Shown here: piece by piece, positions 10,652 through 21,024 of the stretch
How positions within the stretch are numbered: position 1 is the first letter of the stretch
Layout: each line of letters starts with the position of its first letter
NCBI GenBank assembly: GCA_003389215.1
Contig: QQVP01000071.1
Location: 1-64,000, forward strand
Length of the DNA stretch: 64,000 nt
Origin: Planctomycetota bacterium
Lineage (GTDB): Bacteria; Planctomycetota; Planctomycetia; Pirellulales; UBA7805
Direction: 5' to 3'
Notes under the pieces: model-generated
The model's input: only the letters and a program-made list of their open reading frames with translations
Told to the model about the DNA's origin: nothing
Databases searched by the model: none
Translations under genes and position numbers: made by a program

Positions 10652-11806
10652 ATGCACGCGTCATGGGCCGCGGTGTTCGTCGCCGCCACGCTTGGTATCG
10701 ATGTCGGTTGGCAGCCGGTCGAGGACGGTTCCCTGGAGTACATCATCCAGATCGAGCCGGAGATGTTGGAACGCCTCAAGGAAGGCCAAGAGCTGACCGC
10801 CGGCGTACGACCCTCGGTGCTGCGGAACATGAGCCGCTACCGGATCGTCGTCGGGCGCCAGCCGCTGCCGCGCGAGACGGCAACAACGGCGGCATCGCCG
10901 CCGGCGCAGCCCGGCCGCAATTCACCCATCCCGGCGCTGCCTGCCGAAGATGGCTCGACCCCCGGCGGCCCACCAACGCCGACCTCGTCCGCCGCTGCGC
11001 CGCCCGCGGCCACGGGCAGCGAGCCGGGTCGCGGTTCCGGAATGCTCGATGACGAGAATCGTCCGACGGCGCCGTCGCTGTTGCCCCCGGCTGGCAGTCC
11101 GCCGCCGTCCGATCCCTTGGGTTCCGACTTGCCCGGCGTCGATGGCGCACCGCCTGCGAGCGATCTTCCCGCCGCGGTGCCCCCGGCCACCTATCCTTCC
11201 GAGGCGGACTCGACGCCGCCCGCGCCCTCGGCACCGGCGGCGGAAGCCGATCGCGAAACAGGCGCGGACGACGGGTTTCCCCCGCTGCCTTCGCGGCCGA
11301 CCGAAGAATCGCCCGCGCCGCGCGATGGGCGACCGTCCTACACGCCACCTGCGGGGCCTCCTATTTCCACCTGGCCCGCGGCCGACCCGCCGGACACGTC
11401 ATCGGCCGCGGCAACCGGTCCCACGGGTGCCGATGATGCCGTCTCCCTGGGCCCGCGGCCACAGTCCGGCGATCGCGCCACCACGCCGCCGGCACCGCTG
11501 ACGGTCGATCCTAATGTGACCCCGGTCGAAGGTCGGGCGAGCGAAGATCTCGTCGAAGAACGTGCGACCACTCCGGCAACGGCGGTACCCGCTGCCTCGT
11601 CGCCCAGCGGCAACACGCCAGCGAGTGCCTCGACGTCCGAGGCGGGCGCCGAGCGCCCCTGGTGGCTGCTGATTGGCAGCTGGTTCCTGTTGTTCGTCTC
11701 GATCGGGGCGAACGTGTTCCTGGTCTGGATCGCCTGGGAAGCCCGCACGCGGCTGCGGTCGATGTTGGATCGAGCCCGGCTGGCACAGTCGCCGCTGGCG
11801 ACCTAG
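10652..11806 (+). CDS. hypothetical protein, Pro/Ala/Ser-rich central region with C-terminal TM
   Basis: Long ORF; C-terminal hydrophobic segment WWLLIGSWFLLFVSIGANVFLVWIAW. Confidence 0.75.
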   Translation: MHASWAAVFVAATLGIDVGWQPVEDGSLEYIIQIEPEMLERLKEGQELTAGVRPSVLRNMSRYRIVVGRQPLPRETATTAASPPAQPGRNSPIPALPAEDGSTPGGPPTPTSSAAAPPAATGSEPGRGSGMLDDENRPTAPSLLPPAGSPPPSDPLGSDLPGVDGAPPASDLPAAVPPATYPSEADSTPPAPSAPAAEADRETGADDGFPPLPSRPTEESPAPRDGRPSYTPPAGPPISTWPAADPPDTSSAAATGPTGADDAVSLGPRPQSGDRATTPPAPLTVDPNVTPVEGRASEDLVEERATTPATAVPAASSPSGNTPASASTSEAGAERPWWLLIGSWFLLFVSIGANVFLVWIAWEARTRLRSMLDRARLAQSPLAT

Positions 11807-11874
11807 AGCGCTCTGGTCCGGGGGGAGAGGTTTCGCGGCCAGCTTTCCGCAAGCGTAGGCCACGCTAGACAGAC

Positions 11875-14800
11875 CTACGCAGCCTCGGCGTCGCGGTCGT
11901 CCTCTTCGTCGTCATCCTCCTCGTCGTATTCGTCCTCTTCCCATTCGTCGTACTCGTCCTCGTCGAGGTTGGCGTCTTCGTCATCCTCGACGTCGGCCGA
12001 CTCGTCGTCCTCCAATTCGGACTCCTCATATTCATCCTCCTCGTACTCGAGTTCTTCCCCCTCGTCGTACTCGGCGTCCTCCTCGTCGGCTTCCTCAGCG
12101 GCGTCCGAGTCTCCCTCCTCATAGGCCACTTCTTCGTACTCGTCGTCTTCGTACTCGTCCTCTTCGTATTCTGCCTCGTCGTCGTCGACTTCTTCCCAAT
12201 CGGCTTCGTCGTACTCGTCGGCTCCTTCCAGTTCGACTGGTTCCTTGGCCGGCGGCGTTATTTCGATCACCGGCTCTTCCGCGACCGGCTCTTCCGCGAC
12301 CGGCTCCTCGACTTCGACCGGCTCCACCTCTTCGACCTCGACCGGCACTTCTGGCTTCTTACGGCGACGCTTGGGCTTCGTGACCTTGACGGGCTCGACC
12401 GGGGCGATTGCCAACTGCGGCACCGCCGCGTTGTCGGGCAAGATACGCGTGTCGATGCGCAGCGACTTGAACATCTTCACCATGTGCTCGTGACATGTGA
12501 AGATGAGCACCTGGTGGCCCGCCGCCGCGAACTCGCGCAAGACCTTGGCGGCCGCCTTGGCGCGCACGGCGTCGAAGTTGACCAGCACGTCGTCGAGCAC
12601 CAGGGGCAGCCGGACCCCGCGTTGCACGTAGAGACTGGCCAGTGCCAGGCGCAAGCTCAAGAAGAGTTGCTCACGAGTTCCCCGGCTGAGCACCTCGGGT
12701 GAAAGCGGCCTGCCCTCGGCATCATCGACGATGAGCCGATTCTCACCCAGCGGCGTCCAGACACGCTGGTAATGCCCCTCGGTCATCTGATTCAGGTAAC
12801 GCGAGGCCTCCTTGAGCGTCGCCGGTTGCTGGTCACGCTCGTAGCGACGGCAGATACCTGTGAGTACCTGACTCGTAACCGCCAGCTCTTGCCAGCGCGC
12901 CGTCGCTTCCTGAAGATCCTGTTCGACGCAGCCCAATTCGAAGCGCGTCTCCAGCGGCTGGCGATCGTCCCGATATCGGTCGCTTTGGGCGTCCAGGCGG
13001 CCACGCTCCTGGAACAACTCGCGGAGACGGGCTTCGTTTTCCTCGAGCTGCTGCGTGAATTGTTCCCACTGCTTTTCCAGGTCGGCCAGCGTGCGACCCG
13101 CGAGCTGGTCGGCCAGCGCTTCCTCGTCACAGATGCCCACAAGCGAAGCGGTGATCTCGTTGGAGAGCGTCTCGTGCTGACGTAGGAGCAGCGTCTTGCG
13201 GGTCGAGGCCAGGGCCAACTTGCGATAGTCGCGCACGCTGTTGGCGCCGGCACGCTGGAGCAGACGCTGCCGCTTGGTAGTTAACTTGTCGACCGTCGCG
13301 GCGTGTTGCAGTTGCTTGCGTCGCGCCGCGCGGGCCTGGGCCTGCAACTCGTCACGACGGGACATCCGCTGTTGCTGCTGTGCCAATGCCGCCATGAGGT
13401 GATCGAGTCGCTCGAGCGTGGTGTTGCCCGCCTCGGGAAGCTTGAGCGTGCGGACCAACTCGGTGACGCGTTGGGCGCAGCTGGCCAGATGCCGTCGGCG
13501 CTCGTCGGCGGCGCCGCGCTGCTGTTGGAAGCGATCGTGCAAGCGGCCGAACTCGGCGCCTCGCTCCGAGAGTTCCTTGACCTGGCGCGGCGAGAGATCG
13601 GTCGGCAGTCCCAGGGCAGAAAGGGCTCGGCTCCATTTCTCTTTCGCCTGGCGATACTCGTCGTTGAGCTGCTGTAGCTGAAGGCGTCCGCCGTCGACCT
13701 GCTGTTGGGCGGTCTCGCGCTGCGCGTCGAGCGGGAGCAGCTCTTCCAGCTCGCCGACTTTCTTTTCCGCCGCCTGCAGCCGAACCGCCAGCGGACCCCC
13801 GGCCTTGGGCAGCGTGCGGTCGAGTTCGTCGCGCTCGGCCTCGATCTTTTCCCGCTGCGCGTCGACGAGTTCGAGCTGTTGGCGACACTGCTGGAGGTCG
13901 CGGACCGCGGTCTTTTCCATCAGGAACTTGAAAGCGACTGCCGCCCCGGCACAGGCCGCCCCCAACAGGACCAAGGCCCAACCGACGGTGCCGACGAGCG
14001 AGCCCGGCATGAAGAGGCCCACGAGAATCAGCAGCACGCCGAGCACGACCCCGGCACCAATTCCCATCAACGTGCGGGTCGGTGTGATTTGCTGCCGTTC
14101 GAGGAGCAGGTGGTTCTGTTCTTCCAGGTCGGCCTGATGACGCTCGAGTTGTTCGAGTCGCTCGTCGATCTGGATGCGACGGCGGAGCTCGCCGGCGGCC
14201 GCTCCCGCCTCGTCGAGCGCCTCATCGAGTCGCGTCGACCCGTGCCGGGCCAGCTTCGTTTCGATCCGGCCGCTCAGCCGGCGAACCTCTTCCTCGTGTT
14301 GGGCGTTTTCCTTCTCCTGCAATTCGCGGCGCTCACGCAGCTGACGCAGCGTGCGGGCCGGACGCCGCAGCCGTTCGAACGTTTGCGGCGAAAAGTCAAA
14401 ACTGCCGTCCGAGAGCAGGCCTTCGAGCCCCGAGCCTTGCCGCGCGCTGATCGCGTGGGTTTCGAGCTTCGCCGCGTCGGCATCCAGCGCGTTAATCTCG
14501 GTCTCGAGTGAGGCAATCCACTCGCGCTGGTGGCCGAGGGCTTCGATACGAGGGGCCTCGCGCCACAGCTGTTCGTTGATCGACAGGGCTTCCGCCTCGT
14601 CACGAAGTCGGCGGCGTTCGTCCTTAAGGGCTTCCCGATCCCGCTGATTTTCTTCGATCTGCCGATTCAGTTCCTCGAGCTTCTCGACGGCGTCTTCGGG
14701 CAACGTAGGCACGTCGCGGAACTCGTCGATCTCGTCCTCGACCTTTTCGCGCTCGCGCCACGGATCGTGAAGCGAAACCGCCAGCTCGGCCCGTCGAGCC

Positions 14801-15501
14801 GCGTTCGTCAATTCCTGCTTGCGGGTCTCGGCCTGTTCGATCGAGTGCTCTAGCTGGGTTCGCTGATCGGCCAGCCGCAGAAACTCGTGATACTGTTGCT
14901 GGTCGTGTTCCGTCTGCAACTGGAGCTCGTCCCGGCGTCGAATCAGCTGACCGACGCGGGACGGCGTATCGCGACCCGCCAGGAGCTGCTCGCGAGCGGT
15001 ACCGAGTTCGCGCATGACGTCGGGCAACGAAACGCGGTCGATGCCGACGCTGAGGTCGTAGAGATGGCGGGCGGCTTCGGTGTCGCTGAGTGTGCCGAGT
15101 TCCTGGATCTCGCGGAGCCCGATCGCGTAGACGTTGCGAAAGATCGTCTCGTCGCAGCCGGACAAGAGATCGCCGAGCAGGCGTCTTTGGGTCGTCTCGC
15201 CGTCGTCGGTGGTCAGCGCGACGCGATCTTGGTCCTCATAACGATGCCGCGCCAGGGTGTAGCGATTCCCGGCCGCTTCGATCACCAGCCGACCTCCCGG
15301 CTCCCCGCCGCGCAACGGAGGCAGGTATCGTCGTCGGGTATCCGTCGCGTGACCGTACAGCATGGCGCGGATGAAGTTCATCAGCGTCGTCTTGCCGGCC
15401 TCGTTGGGGCCGTAGAAGACGGTCACTTTGTCGGAGAGCGCATCCAACTCGAGGTCGCGCCACACGCCAAAGCCGTCTACCGAGATGTCAACAATTTTCA
15501 T
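11875..15501 (-). CDS. AAA ATPase, SbcC/RecN/YhaN-like, with acidic C-terminal tail
   Basis: MKIVDISVDGFGVWRDLELDAL; Walker A GPNEAGKTTLM; coiled coils; signature LSRGTREQLFLSLRLAL; Walker B LPLVLDDVLVNFD. Start trimmed from 16023. Confidence 0.92.
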   Translation of the reverse strand: MKIVDISVDGFGVWRDLELDALSDKVTVFYGPNEAGKTTLMNFIRAMLYGHATDTRRRYLPPLRGGEPGGRLVIEAAGNRYTLARHRYEDQDRVALTTDDGETTQRRLLGDLLSGCDETIFRNVYAIGLREIQELGTLSDTEAARHLYDLSVGIDRVSLPDVMRELGTAREQLLAGRDTPSRVGQLIRRRDELQLQTEHDQQQYHEFLRLADQRTQLEHSIEQAETRKQELTNAARRAELAVSLHDPWREREKVEDEIDEFRDVPTLPEDAVEKLEELNRQIEENQRDREALKDERRRLRDEAEALSINEQLWREAPRIEALGHQREWIASLETEINALDADAAKLETHAISARQGSGLEGLLSDGSFDFSPQTFERLRRPARTLRQLRERRELQEKENAQHEEEVRRLSGRIETKLARHGSTRLDEALDEAGAAAGELRRRIQIDERLEQLERHQADLEEQNHLLLERQQITPTRTLMGIGAGVVLGVLLILVGLFMPGSLVGTVGWALVLLGAACAGAAVAFKFLMEKTAVRDLQQCRQQLELVDAQREKIEAERDELDRTLPKAGGPLAVRLQAAEKKVGELEELLPLDAQRETAQQQVDGGRLQLQQLNDEYRQAKEKWSRALSALGLPTDLSPRQVKELSERGAEFGRLHDRFQQQRGAADERRRHLASCAQRVTELVRTLKLPEAGNTTLERLDHLMAALAQQQQRMSRRDELQAQARAARRKQLQHAATVDKLTTKRQRLLQRAGANSVRDYRKLALASTRKTLLLRQHETLSNEITASLVGICDEEALADQLAGRTLADLEKQWEQFTQQLEENEARLRELFQERGRLDAQSDRYRDDRQPLETRFELGCVEQDLQEATARWQELAVTSQVLTGICRRYERDQQPATLKEASRYLNQMTEGHYQRVWTPLGENRLIVDDAEGRPLSPEVLSRGTREQLFLSLRLALASLYVQRGVRLPLVLDDVLVNFDAVRAKAAAKVLREFAAAGHQVLIFTCHEHMVKMFKSLRIDTRILPDNAAVPQLAIAPVEPVKVTKPKRRRKKPEVPVEVEEVEPVEVEEPVAEEPVAEEPVIEITPPAKEPVELEGADEYDEADWEEVDDDEAEYEEDEYEDDEYEEVAYEEGDSDAAEEADEEDAEYDEGEELEYEEDEYEESELEDDESADVEDDEDANLDEDEYDEWEEDEYDEEDDDEEDDRDAEAA

Positions 15502-15602
15502 GGCCGGCTTCCGTCCTGGTCCAACTGCCCTGAGGGCTTCTTGATTTCGCGTGTCACCGCTGGCCTGAATCGTCGGTACGCGGAGGTACCGCGTGGCGCC
15601 CC

Positions 15603-16880
15603 TTACGGCGTTGTCGGCAGCGGGGTCGAATCTCCATCTCCACTGAGCAACTCCGCCCCGAGTCGCGACGCCCGTTGCAGGACCTGGCCACGCGACGATC
15701 CCGAGGGGGTCGCCATTTCGGCACCGAGCGACGTGTCGACGTAGTCCGCCGGCAAGAACGCCTCCAGGCCGAGCGGCTCTCGCGGCGCCTGTTCGAGTTC
15801 CTGAACCTGACGAACGAACTCTCCTCGCAGGGTTTCTTCGTCGTACCAGCCGAGCGGCAGACTTTGCGAGGTGTCGAAGTCCAAGGACAAGCTCCACAAC
15901 AGCGGTTCCTTGGCGTCGTCGCTGTCGTAACCGAATTGCTGACGAAGCCGCTCGACCAACGGTCGGGTCGCCCTCGTGTCGCCCAGGTCGTGCAGCAGAG
16001 GGCTGTCGCCGGCGAGTGTCCAAGCCACCAGTTGGTCGACTCCGCCGCTGCCGTCGCGCAGGTGTTCGGCCCGATTGATCAATCGCTTGAGTAGCGTTTC
16101 CTCGGTCCAGTCTTCGCCCACCACGACGCGTTCCGCTTGCCAGCGCAAGACGTCCGTCGCGATCGAATTGGTTCGCGCGACGCCGCGGGAATCGACCTCG
16201 ATGACGGTGCAGCCATGCGTGCCGACTTCCGCCGGTTCGCGGCCCTGGGGGCTGCCGGGATAGTGGGCAATCGCGGGAGAATTGAAGAGGGTCTGGCGAT
16301 CGTGCTCACCGCCAAGAGCCCAGTAGTTGAACGCGGAGTTCTGCAGCGCGGCCGTCTCCTCGGCGCCATGCACCACGGCAATCGAATAGTGTTCGCGACC
16401 GTGGGCCGACTCGACTTCCGCCAGGGCGGCGGCGTCGAAGCGGCCGCTCCGTCCGCGACCGCTGCCGACCAACAGGGCCGAGATCTCCTCGTCGACGGCA
16501 TGGACGAAGTGGCCCACCTGGCCGGTGGGAAAGGTGTGGACATTCGGCGGCAACGGCATGGCCGCCGGCCAGCGCGAAGCGGGGTCGACACGTCCTGCCG
16601 CCCAGTAGACGGCGACATCCCGCTCCGCCAGGCGCTCGAACTGCTGCAGCAGGAAGAGGACGCCCCGCGCCCCGGCGAGCGGTGCATTGATCACATCGCC
16701 CGAGAGAATCAAGAAGCGGGCACCCTCCGCCAGGACCGTGTCGAAGACGCGTTCGGCCGCTCGATAGGGGGCTTCGATGAACTTGTCGCGTAAGTGGGGT
16801 GGCACATGGGCCACGCCAAAGAGCGGCAGTTCGAGGTGGAAATCGCTAGCGTGAACGAAGCGAAAGGGCCAACCAGACAT
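15603..16880 (-). CDS. metallophosphoesterase, SbcD/YhaO-like DNA exonuclease
   Basis: FRFVHASDFHLELPLFG, FLILSGDVINAP; upstream of and co-oriented with the YhaN-like ATPase. Confidence 0.88.
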   Translation of the reverse strand: MSGWPFRFVHASDFHLELPLFGVAHVPPHLRDKFIEAPYRAAERVFDTVLAEGARFLILSGDVINAPLAGARGVLFLLQQFERLAERDVAVYWAAGRVDPASRWPAAMPLPPNVHTFPTGQVGHFVHAVDEEISALLVGSGRGRSGRFDAAALAEVESAHGREHYSIAVVHGAEETAALQNSAFNYWALGGEHDRQTLFNSPAIAHYPGSPQGREPAEVGTHGCTVIEVDSRGVARTNSIATDVLRWQAERVVVGEDWTEETLLKRLINRAEHLRDGSGGVDQLVAWTLAGDSPLLHDLGDTRATRPLVERLRQQFGYDSDDAKEPLLWSLSLDFDTSQSLPLGWYDEETLRGEFVRQVQELEQAPREPLGLEAFLPADYVDTSLGAEMATPSGSSRGQVLQRASRLGAELLSGDGDSTPLPTTP

Positions 16881-17036
16881 CCACGCCTCCGTGCGCTGGT
16901 GGAATTTCGAGACAACTCGGCATCATGCAACAACTTAGAAGTTGGCCCCTAGTTTAACGCGCGCCCAGAAATCACACTATGTCGTTTCAGGACCTGCATA
17001 CGTATTGGCGACCGTGGATGCGTTGGCGAGCGACCG

Positions 17037-17327
17037 ATGAGTGAGGCCAGTCAATCGATCCGACAGGAGGTGTTCTTTTCCGGCCAAGTGCAGGGCGTCG
17101 GCTTTCGTTACACGACGAATCGAATCGCTGCCGATTACAAGGTTTCCGGCCGGGTAAGGAACCTGCCCGACGGACGTGTCCACCTGGTCGTCGAGGGAGT
17201 CGCCGGTGAGATCGCGGAGTTTGTGGCGGCGATCGAGGAGCGGATGGGGGCCTATATCCGACATGCGGATTGGACGAGAAAATCGGAGGCGACGGGTGAA
17301 TACCAGGATTTCGGGATCGATGTCTGA
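17037..17327 (+). CDS. acylphosphatase
   Basis: FFSGQVQGVGFRYTTNRIA...GRVRNLPDGRVHLVVEG. Confidence 0.95.
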   Translation: MSEASQSIRQEVFFSGQVQGVGFRYTTNRIAADYKVSGRVRNLPDGRVHLVVEGVAGEIAEFVAAIEERMGAYIRHADWTRKSEATGEYQDFGIDV

Positions 17328-17458
17328 CGAACCGCCGCATTCCGATCTGCGTACACTAGCAACGGGGCTGGGGTGCTACTGCGAGAAATCGGCAGCGATG
17401 TGCGGCCGCTCTTCCCACCGAGGTTTCTAGGCTTCGAAACGAGGCGGCTACCCTAGCG

Positions 17459-18976
17459 ATGGTCGAGCGACTTGCCATGTCGATTGCCCCGTTCTGGCTG
17501 GTGGGCATGGGGGCCCTGTTCGCTCTGGCGATTCTTCTTGGCGGTTGGTTGTTGGTCCGACTGGTGAGCCGCGATGCGGCTGCCGAGTTGCTCGATCTGG
17601 CCGGTCGCCCCGCGCTGCGAGTTGTGCTGATCGTGGCGACGTTTTTTGCCACGATGTCGTTGCTGGCCACCGCCGCGGCCCCTTTCGACTTCGAGCTGCT
17701 TGGATTCCGTCTCTTCGAGGAGCGCGGGGCGGCGCTCGCTTCGGTCGCGCGAATTCCCTTCGTCGGGGAGAAGTCGTATTCCTTCGAGATTCAAGGCAAT
17801 GCGGTCGAGCACCCGATCGAGCTCTACGTGCGGCGTGGCGAATTGCAGCGCTTGCTGCTCGTGTCGGACCGCGATCTGCGTCTGACCTTGAACGCGCGGG
17901 AAAGCGAGCGTGAGGAGGAGCTCGCGGTGATGAAGGTCAGTGGCACCGACCGCGCCGAATGGAAGCGACACGCCGGTAGTGACAGCCCCCTGATGGGCGA
18001 ATTGCGCGTGATCTACGTTTCGAACAACTCGGACGAGCCGGCCACCCTGACCTTGACGACGAACACCGAAGTGGCCGTCCCCGAAGCACGGGCGATTCCA
18101 ATGACGACGTTCGGCCTGTTGGCCTACGTGCTGTCCTTCCTGATCCTGCGTTTCGGCTTTCGCAAGACTTCAGCCATCGCCATGGCCGGCTGCAAGGAAT
18201 CGGTGTCGCAACCGCTGTTCTACATCATCTTGGCGATCGGGGCGTCGCTGATGGTGGTCCTGCTCTACCTGCCCTACTTCACGTTCGGCGAGGATGTGAA
18301 GCAATTCAAAGACTCGGGCCTGACGCTGATCGTGGTGCTCAGTCTCGGTTTCATCTTCTGGACTTCGAGCACGTCCTTGGCGGCCGAGATTGAAGGGCGG
18401 ACGGCACTGTCCGTGCTCTCCAAGCCGGTGGGTCGACCGTCATTCGTCATCGGCAAGTTTCTCGGGATGGCGTCGTCGGCCGCAATCATCTTTGTCTTGC
18501 TCGGATCGCTCCTGCTGGTCTTTACCTCGTACAAGGCGATGTACGAGGCGGGCGAAGTCGGACGTCGCAGTCTGGTCACCTGGCAAGAGTGTTACCAGGA
18601 GATGGCCCAGCTTGCCCCAGGGTTGTTGCTGGGATTCATGGAAACGGTTGTGTTGGCGTCGATCGTGGTGGCCCTTTCGACGCGCCTGGCGATGGTTCCG
18701 AATCTGATCGTCTGCGTGTCGATCTACGTGGTGGGGCACTTGTTGCCGCTGCTGGTGCAATCGACGATCGGCGACCTGGCCCTGGTGCATTACATGTCGC
18801 GATTGATGGCGACCTTGCTCCCGGTGCTGGAGTACTTCAACTACTACGGCGCGATTGCCAGCGGCCAGACGATGCCGCTCTCGCTGGTCGCCCTGACGGG
18901 ACTCTACGCGCTGATCTACGTCACGATCGCCATGCTATTGGGCCTCGCCATGTTCGAGGATCGCGACCTGGCCTAG
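17459..18976 (+). CDS. ABC-2-type transporter permease-like membrane protein
   Basis: Multi-TM protein; GRTALSVLSKPVGRPSFVIGKFLG typical of planctomycete ABC permeases. Confidence 0.8.
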   Translation: MVERLAMSIAPFWLVGMGALFALAILLGGWLLVRLVSRDAAAELLDLAGRPALRVVLIVATFFATMSLLATAAAPFDFELLGFRLFEERGAALASVARIPFVGEKSYSFEIQGNAVEHPIELYVRRGELQRLLLVSDRDLRLTLNARESEREEELAVMKVSGTDRAEWKRHAGSDSPLMGELRVIYVSNNSDEPATLTLTTNTEVAVPEARAIPMTTFGLLAYVLSFLILRFGFRKTSAIAMAGCKESVSQPLFYIILAIGASLMVVLLYLPYFTFGEDVKQFKDSGLTLIVVLSLGFIFWTSSTSLAAEIEGRTALSVLSKPVGRPSFVIGKFLGMASSAAIIFVLLGSLLLVFTSYKAMYEAGEVGRRSLVTWQECYQEMAQLAPGLLLGFMETVVLASIVVALSTRLAMVPNLIVCVSIYVVGHLLPLLVQSTIGDLALVHYMSRLMATLLPVLEYFNYYGAIASGQTMPLSLVALTGLYALIYVTIAMLLGLAMFEDRDLA

Positions 18977-19082
18977 CGGCAGGCGGCAGAGAGCGGCCGC
19001 GAAGTGCGTCGCGTCCGGGCCGAGGGAAGTCGCCGGCAAAGGAGAGAAGTCGCCGGCACAGCGGGGCTGCGAAGGCCGTGGC

Positions 19083-20207
19083 CTAGCCCGCTTCACGGCG
19101 GGGCGACTGGGCAGTTACGTCCGTCGCACTGGTGCCGAGATGCCAGTGCGGCCCCGGCACGATCGGCGTGCGAACGTGACGCCGTGCTCCGGTGGGTCCG
19201 CCCGCATGGCCGTCCCACTGATGTTGTTCGATGGCGGCGAGGATGCGCTCCGCCAGGGCGACCGCGTCGCGGCCAGCTTCGCCGGTGACTCGCGGTGTCG
19301 ATCCGGTCTCGATGGCCGCCACGAGGTCGGCTTGTTCCTCGACAATCGCGTTGACCTCGGGTCCACTCACTTCCCGCAGAGGCAACAGCGTCTCAAAGAG
19401 TGTGTCGCGGGCGGTGGCCTTGGCGTCGGCCGAAAGCGCTTCGCTGTCAAAAGACCCGTCCGTCAGCGAGCCGTCGGGTTCAACCAACTTCGTGGTGCCC
19501 GTGTCGAAGTCGAGCGCGGCGAAACGGACGGGCGTCCAGACTTGCATCCGCCGCATCCGTTCGTAACTGATTCGCGAGGCGCTCAGATTCGCCACGCAGC
19601 CATTCGCAAACTTCAGTCGTGCCGTGGCGGCGTCTTCATGTTCGCCCATCACGGCGACGCCCAGGGCCTCGACGTCCACGACCTCCGAGTCGACCAAAGA
19701 CAAGACGACGTCGAGATCGTGGATCATCATGTCCAGAACGACGCCGATGTCGGTCGACCGGAACGTGTAGCCGCTGTAGCGACGAGCCTCGATGTACTTG
19801 GCATCGGTCAATCGATCTCTCGCCGCGTCCAGGGCCGGGTTGAATCGTTCGACGTGGCCGACCTGCAACACGCGCCTGCCGGCCCGGGCGGCGGCCACCA
19901 GCGTGTTGGCTTCGGCGCTTCGCGTGGCCAGGGGCTTCTCGATCAGCAGGTGCAGTCCCCGCTCCAGCAGGGCCAGGCCCAGCTCTTCGTGCAGAAAGGT
20001 GGGAGCCGCGAGAATCGCCGCATCGAGATCGGCAGGAAGTTCGTCGACGGTGGCCAGCGCGGCAACCCCAAGATCGGCCGCTACCGCGTTGCGCGCAGCC
20101 TCGACGGGATCGACCAAGGCGACCAATTCGATCGCCTCGGCGGCAGCGGCCAGGCGAGCATGGATGCGGCCGAGGTGACCACAGCCGACAACGGCCAGCC
20201 GAATCAT
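19083..20207 (-). CDS. Gfo/Idh/MocA family oxidoreductase
   Basis: MIRLAVVGCGHLGRIHARLA Rossmann motif; LIEKPLATRSAEA. Confidence 0.95.
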   Translation of the reverse strand: MIRLAVVGCGHLGRIHARLAAAAEAIELVALVDPVEAARNAVAADLGVAALATVDELPADLDAAILAAPTFLHEELGLALLERGLHLLIEKPLATRSAEANTLVAAARAGRRVLQVGHVERFNPALDAARDRLTDAKYIEARRYSGYTFRSTDIGVVLDMMIHDLDVVLSLVDSEVVDVEALGVAVMGEHEDAATARLKFANGCVANLSASRISYERMRRMQVWTPVRFAALDFDTGTTKLVEPDGSLTDGSFDSEALSADAKATARDTLFETLLPLREVSGPEVNAIVEEQADLVAAIETGSTPRVTGEAGRDAVALAERILAAIEQHQWDGHAGGPTGARRHVRTPIVPGPHWHLGTSATDVTAQSPRREAG

Positions 20208-21010
20208 GCCGCCCTCCGGCGTTCGCGGGCGCGCCCGTGTCGACCTTCCTGCTGCGTCTGTACGAACGAGAGCAGATGGTTCACCTGCGGCACGAGCTGC
20301 TCATTGCCGCGGAGAATCTCGCGAGCGTGATCGAGTCCGACCTTCGCGCGATAAATCAGCCGGTGGGCTTCCGCCAGACACTTGATCGCTTCGGCCGAGA
20401 AGTCATTGCGTTTCAGCGCGACCACGTTGATGCAGCGGGGTCGGGTCGGCATGCCATCGGCCAGCATGTAGGGCGGTACGTCGTGCAGCACGCGCGACAG
20501 TCCGCTCACGAACGAGTAACTGCCGATCGAGGCGAAGTGGTGCACGCACACGTTTCCCGAGAGCGAAGCGTGGTCGTCGACGTGCACGTGGCCGCCCAGC
20601 AGGGCTCCGTTCGCAAGCACGATGCGATTGCCGACCTTGCAGTCGTGAGCGACGTGGGCGTTGGCCATGAAGTAGTTGTCGCTGCCAATGAGCGTGACGC
20701 CGTCTTCCTTCTCGGTGGCCCGATTGATCGTCACGCCTTCGCGGATGAGGTTGTTGTCGCCGATCACCACACGGGTGTCGCTGCCGCGGTAGCTGATGTC
20801 TTGCGGCTCCGCCCCGATCACCGCACCGGGATAGAGACGGTTGTGGCGACCCAGCTCGACCTGGCCCATCAAGGTGACGTGACCGAAGAGGCGCGTTCCC
20901 TCGCCAATGGTGACGCCGGGACCGACGATGCAGAAGGGGCCGATTTCGACGTCGGCGCCGATCTCGGCGCGGGGATCGACGTCCGCCAGTTTGGATACAG
21001 TGATCGGCAT
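20204..21010 (-). CDS. lpxA: acyl-ACP--UDP-N-acetylglucosamine O-acyltransferase
   Basis: Hexapeptide repeats; AHVAHDCKVGNRIVLANGALLGGHVHVDDHA; HHFASIG. Start trimmed from 21295. Confidence 0.95.
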   Translation of the reverse strand: MPITVSKLADVDPRAEIGADVEIGPFCIVGPGVTIGEGTRLFGHVTLMGQVELGRHNRLYPGAVIGAEPQDISYRGSDTRVVIGDNNLIREGVTINRATEKEDGVTLIGSDNYFMANAHVAHDCKVGNRIVLANGALLGGHVHVDDHASLSGNVCVHHFASIGSYSFVSGLSRVLHDVPPYMLADGMPTRPRCINVVALKRNDFSAEAIKCLAEAHRLIYRAKVGLDHAREILRGNEQLVPQVNHLLSFVQTQQEGRHGRARERRRAA

Positions 21011-21024
21011 CGGCTCGAGTTCCC

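Noticed and set aside
18990-19065. Short direct repeat gaagtcgccggca x2 after the ABC permease
   Set aside because: Only two short copies in GC-rich spacer; too weak to call an element.
19140-20330. 396-aa plus-strand ORF opposite the Gfo/Idh/MocA gene
   Set aside because: Mirror ORF of a clearly homologous oxidoreductase; no recognisable motif.
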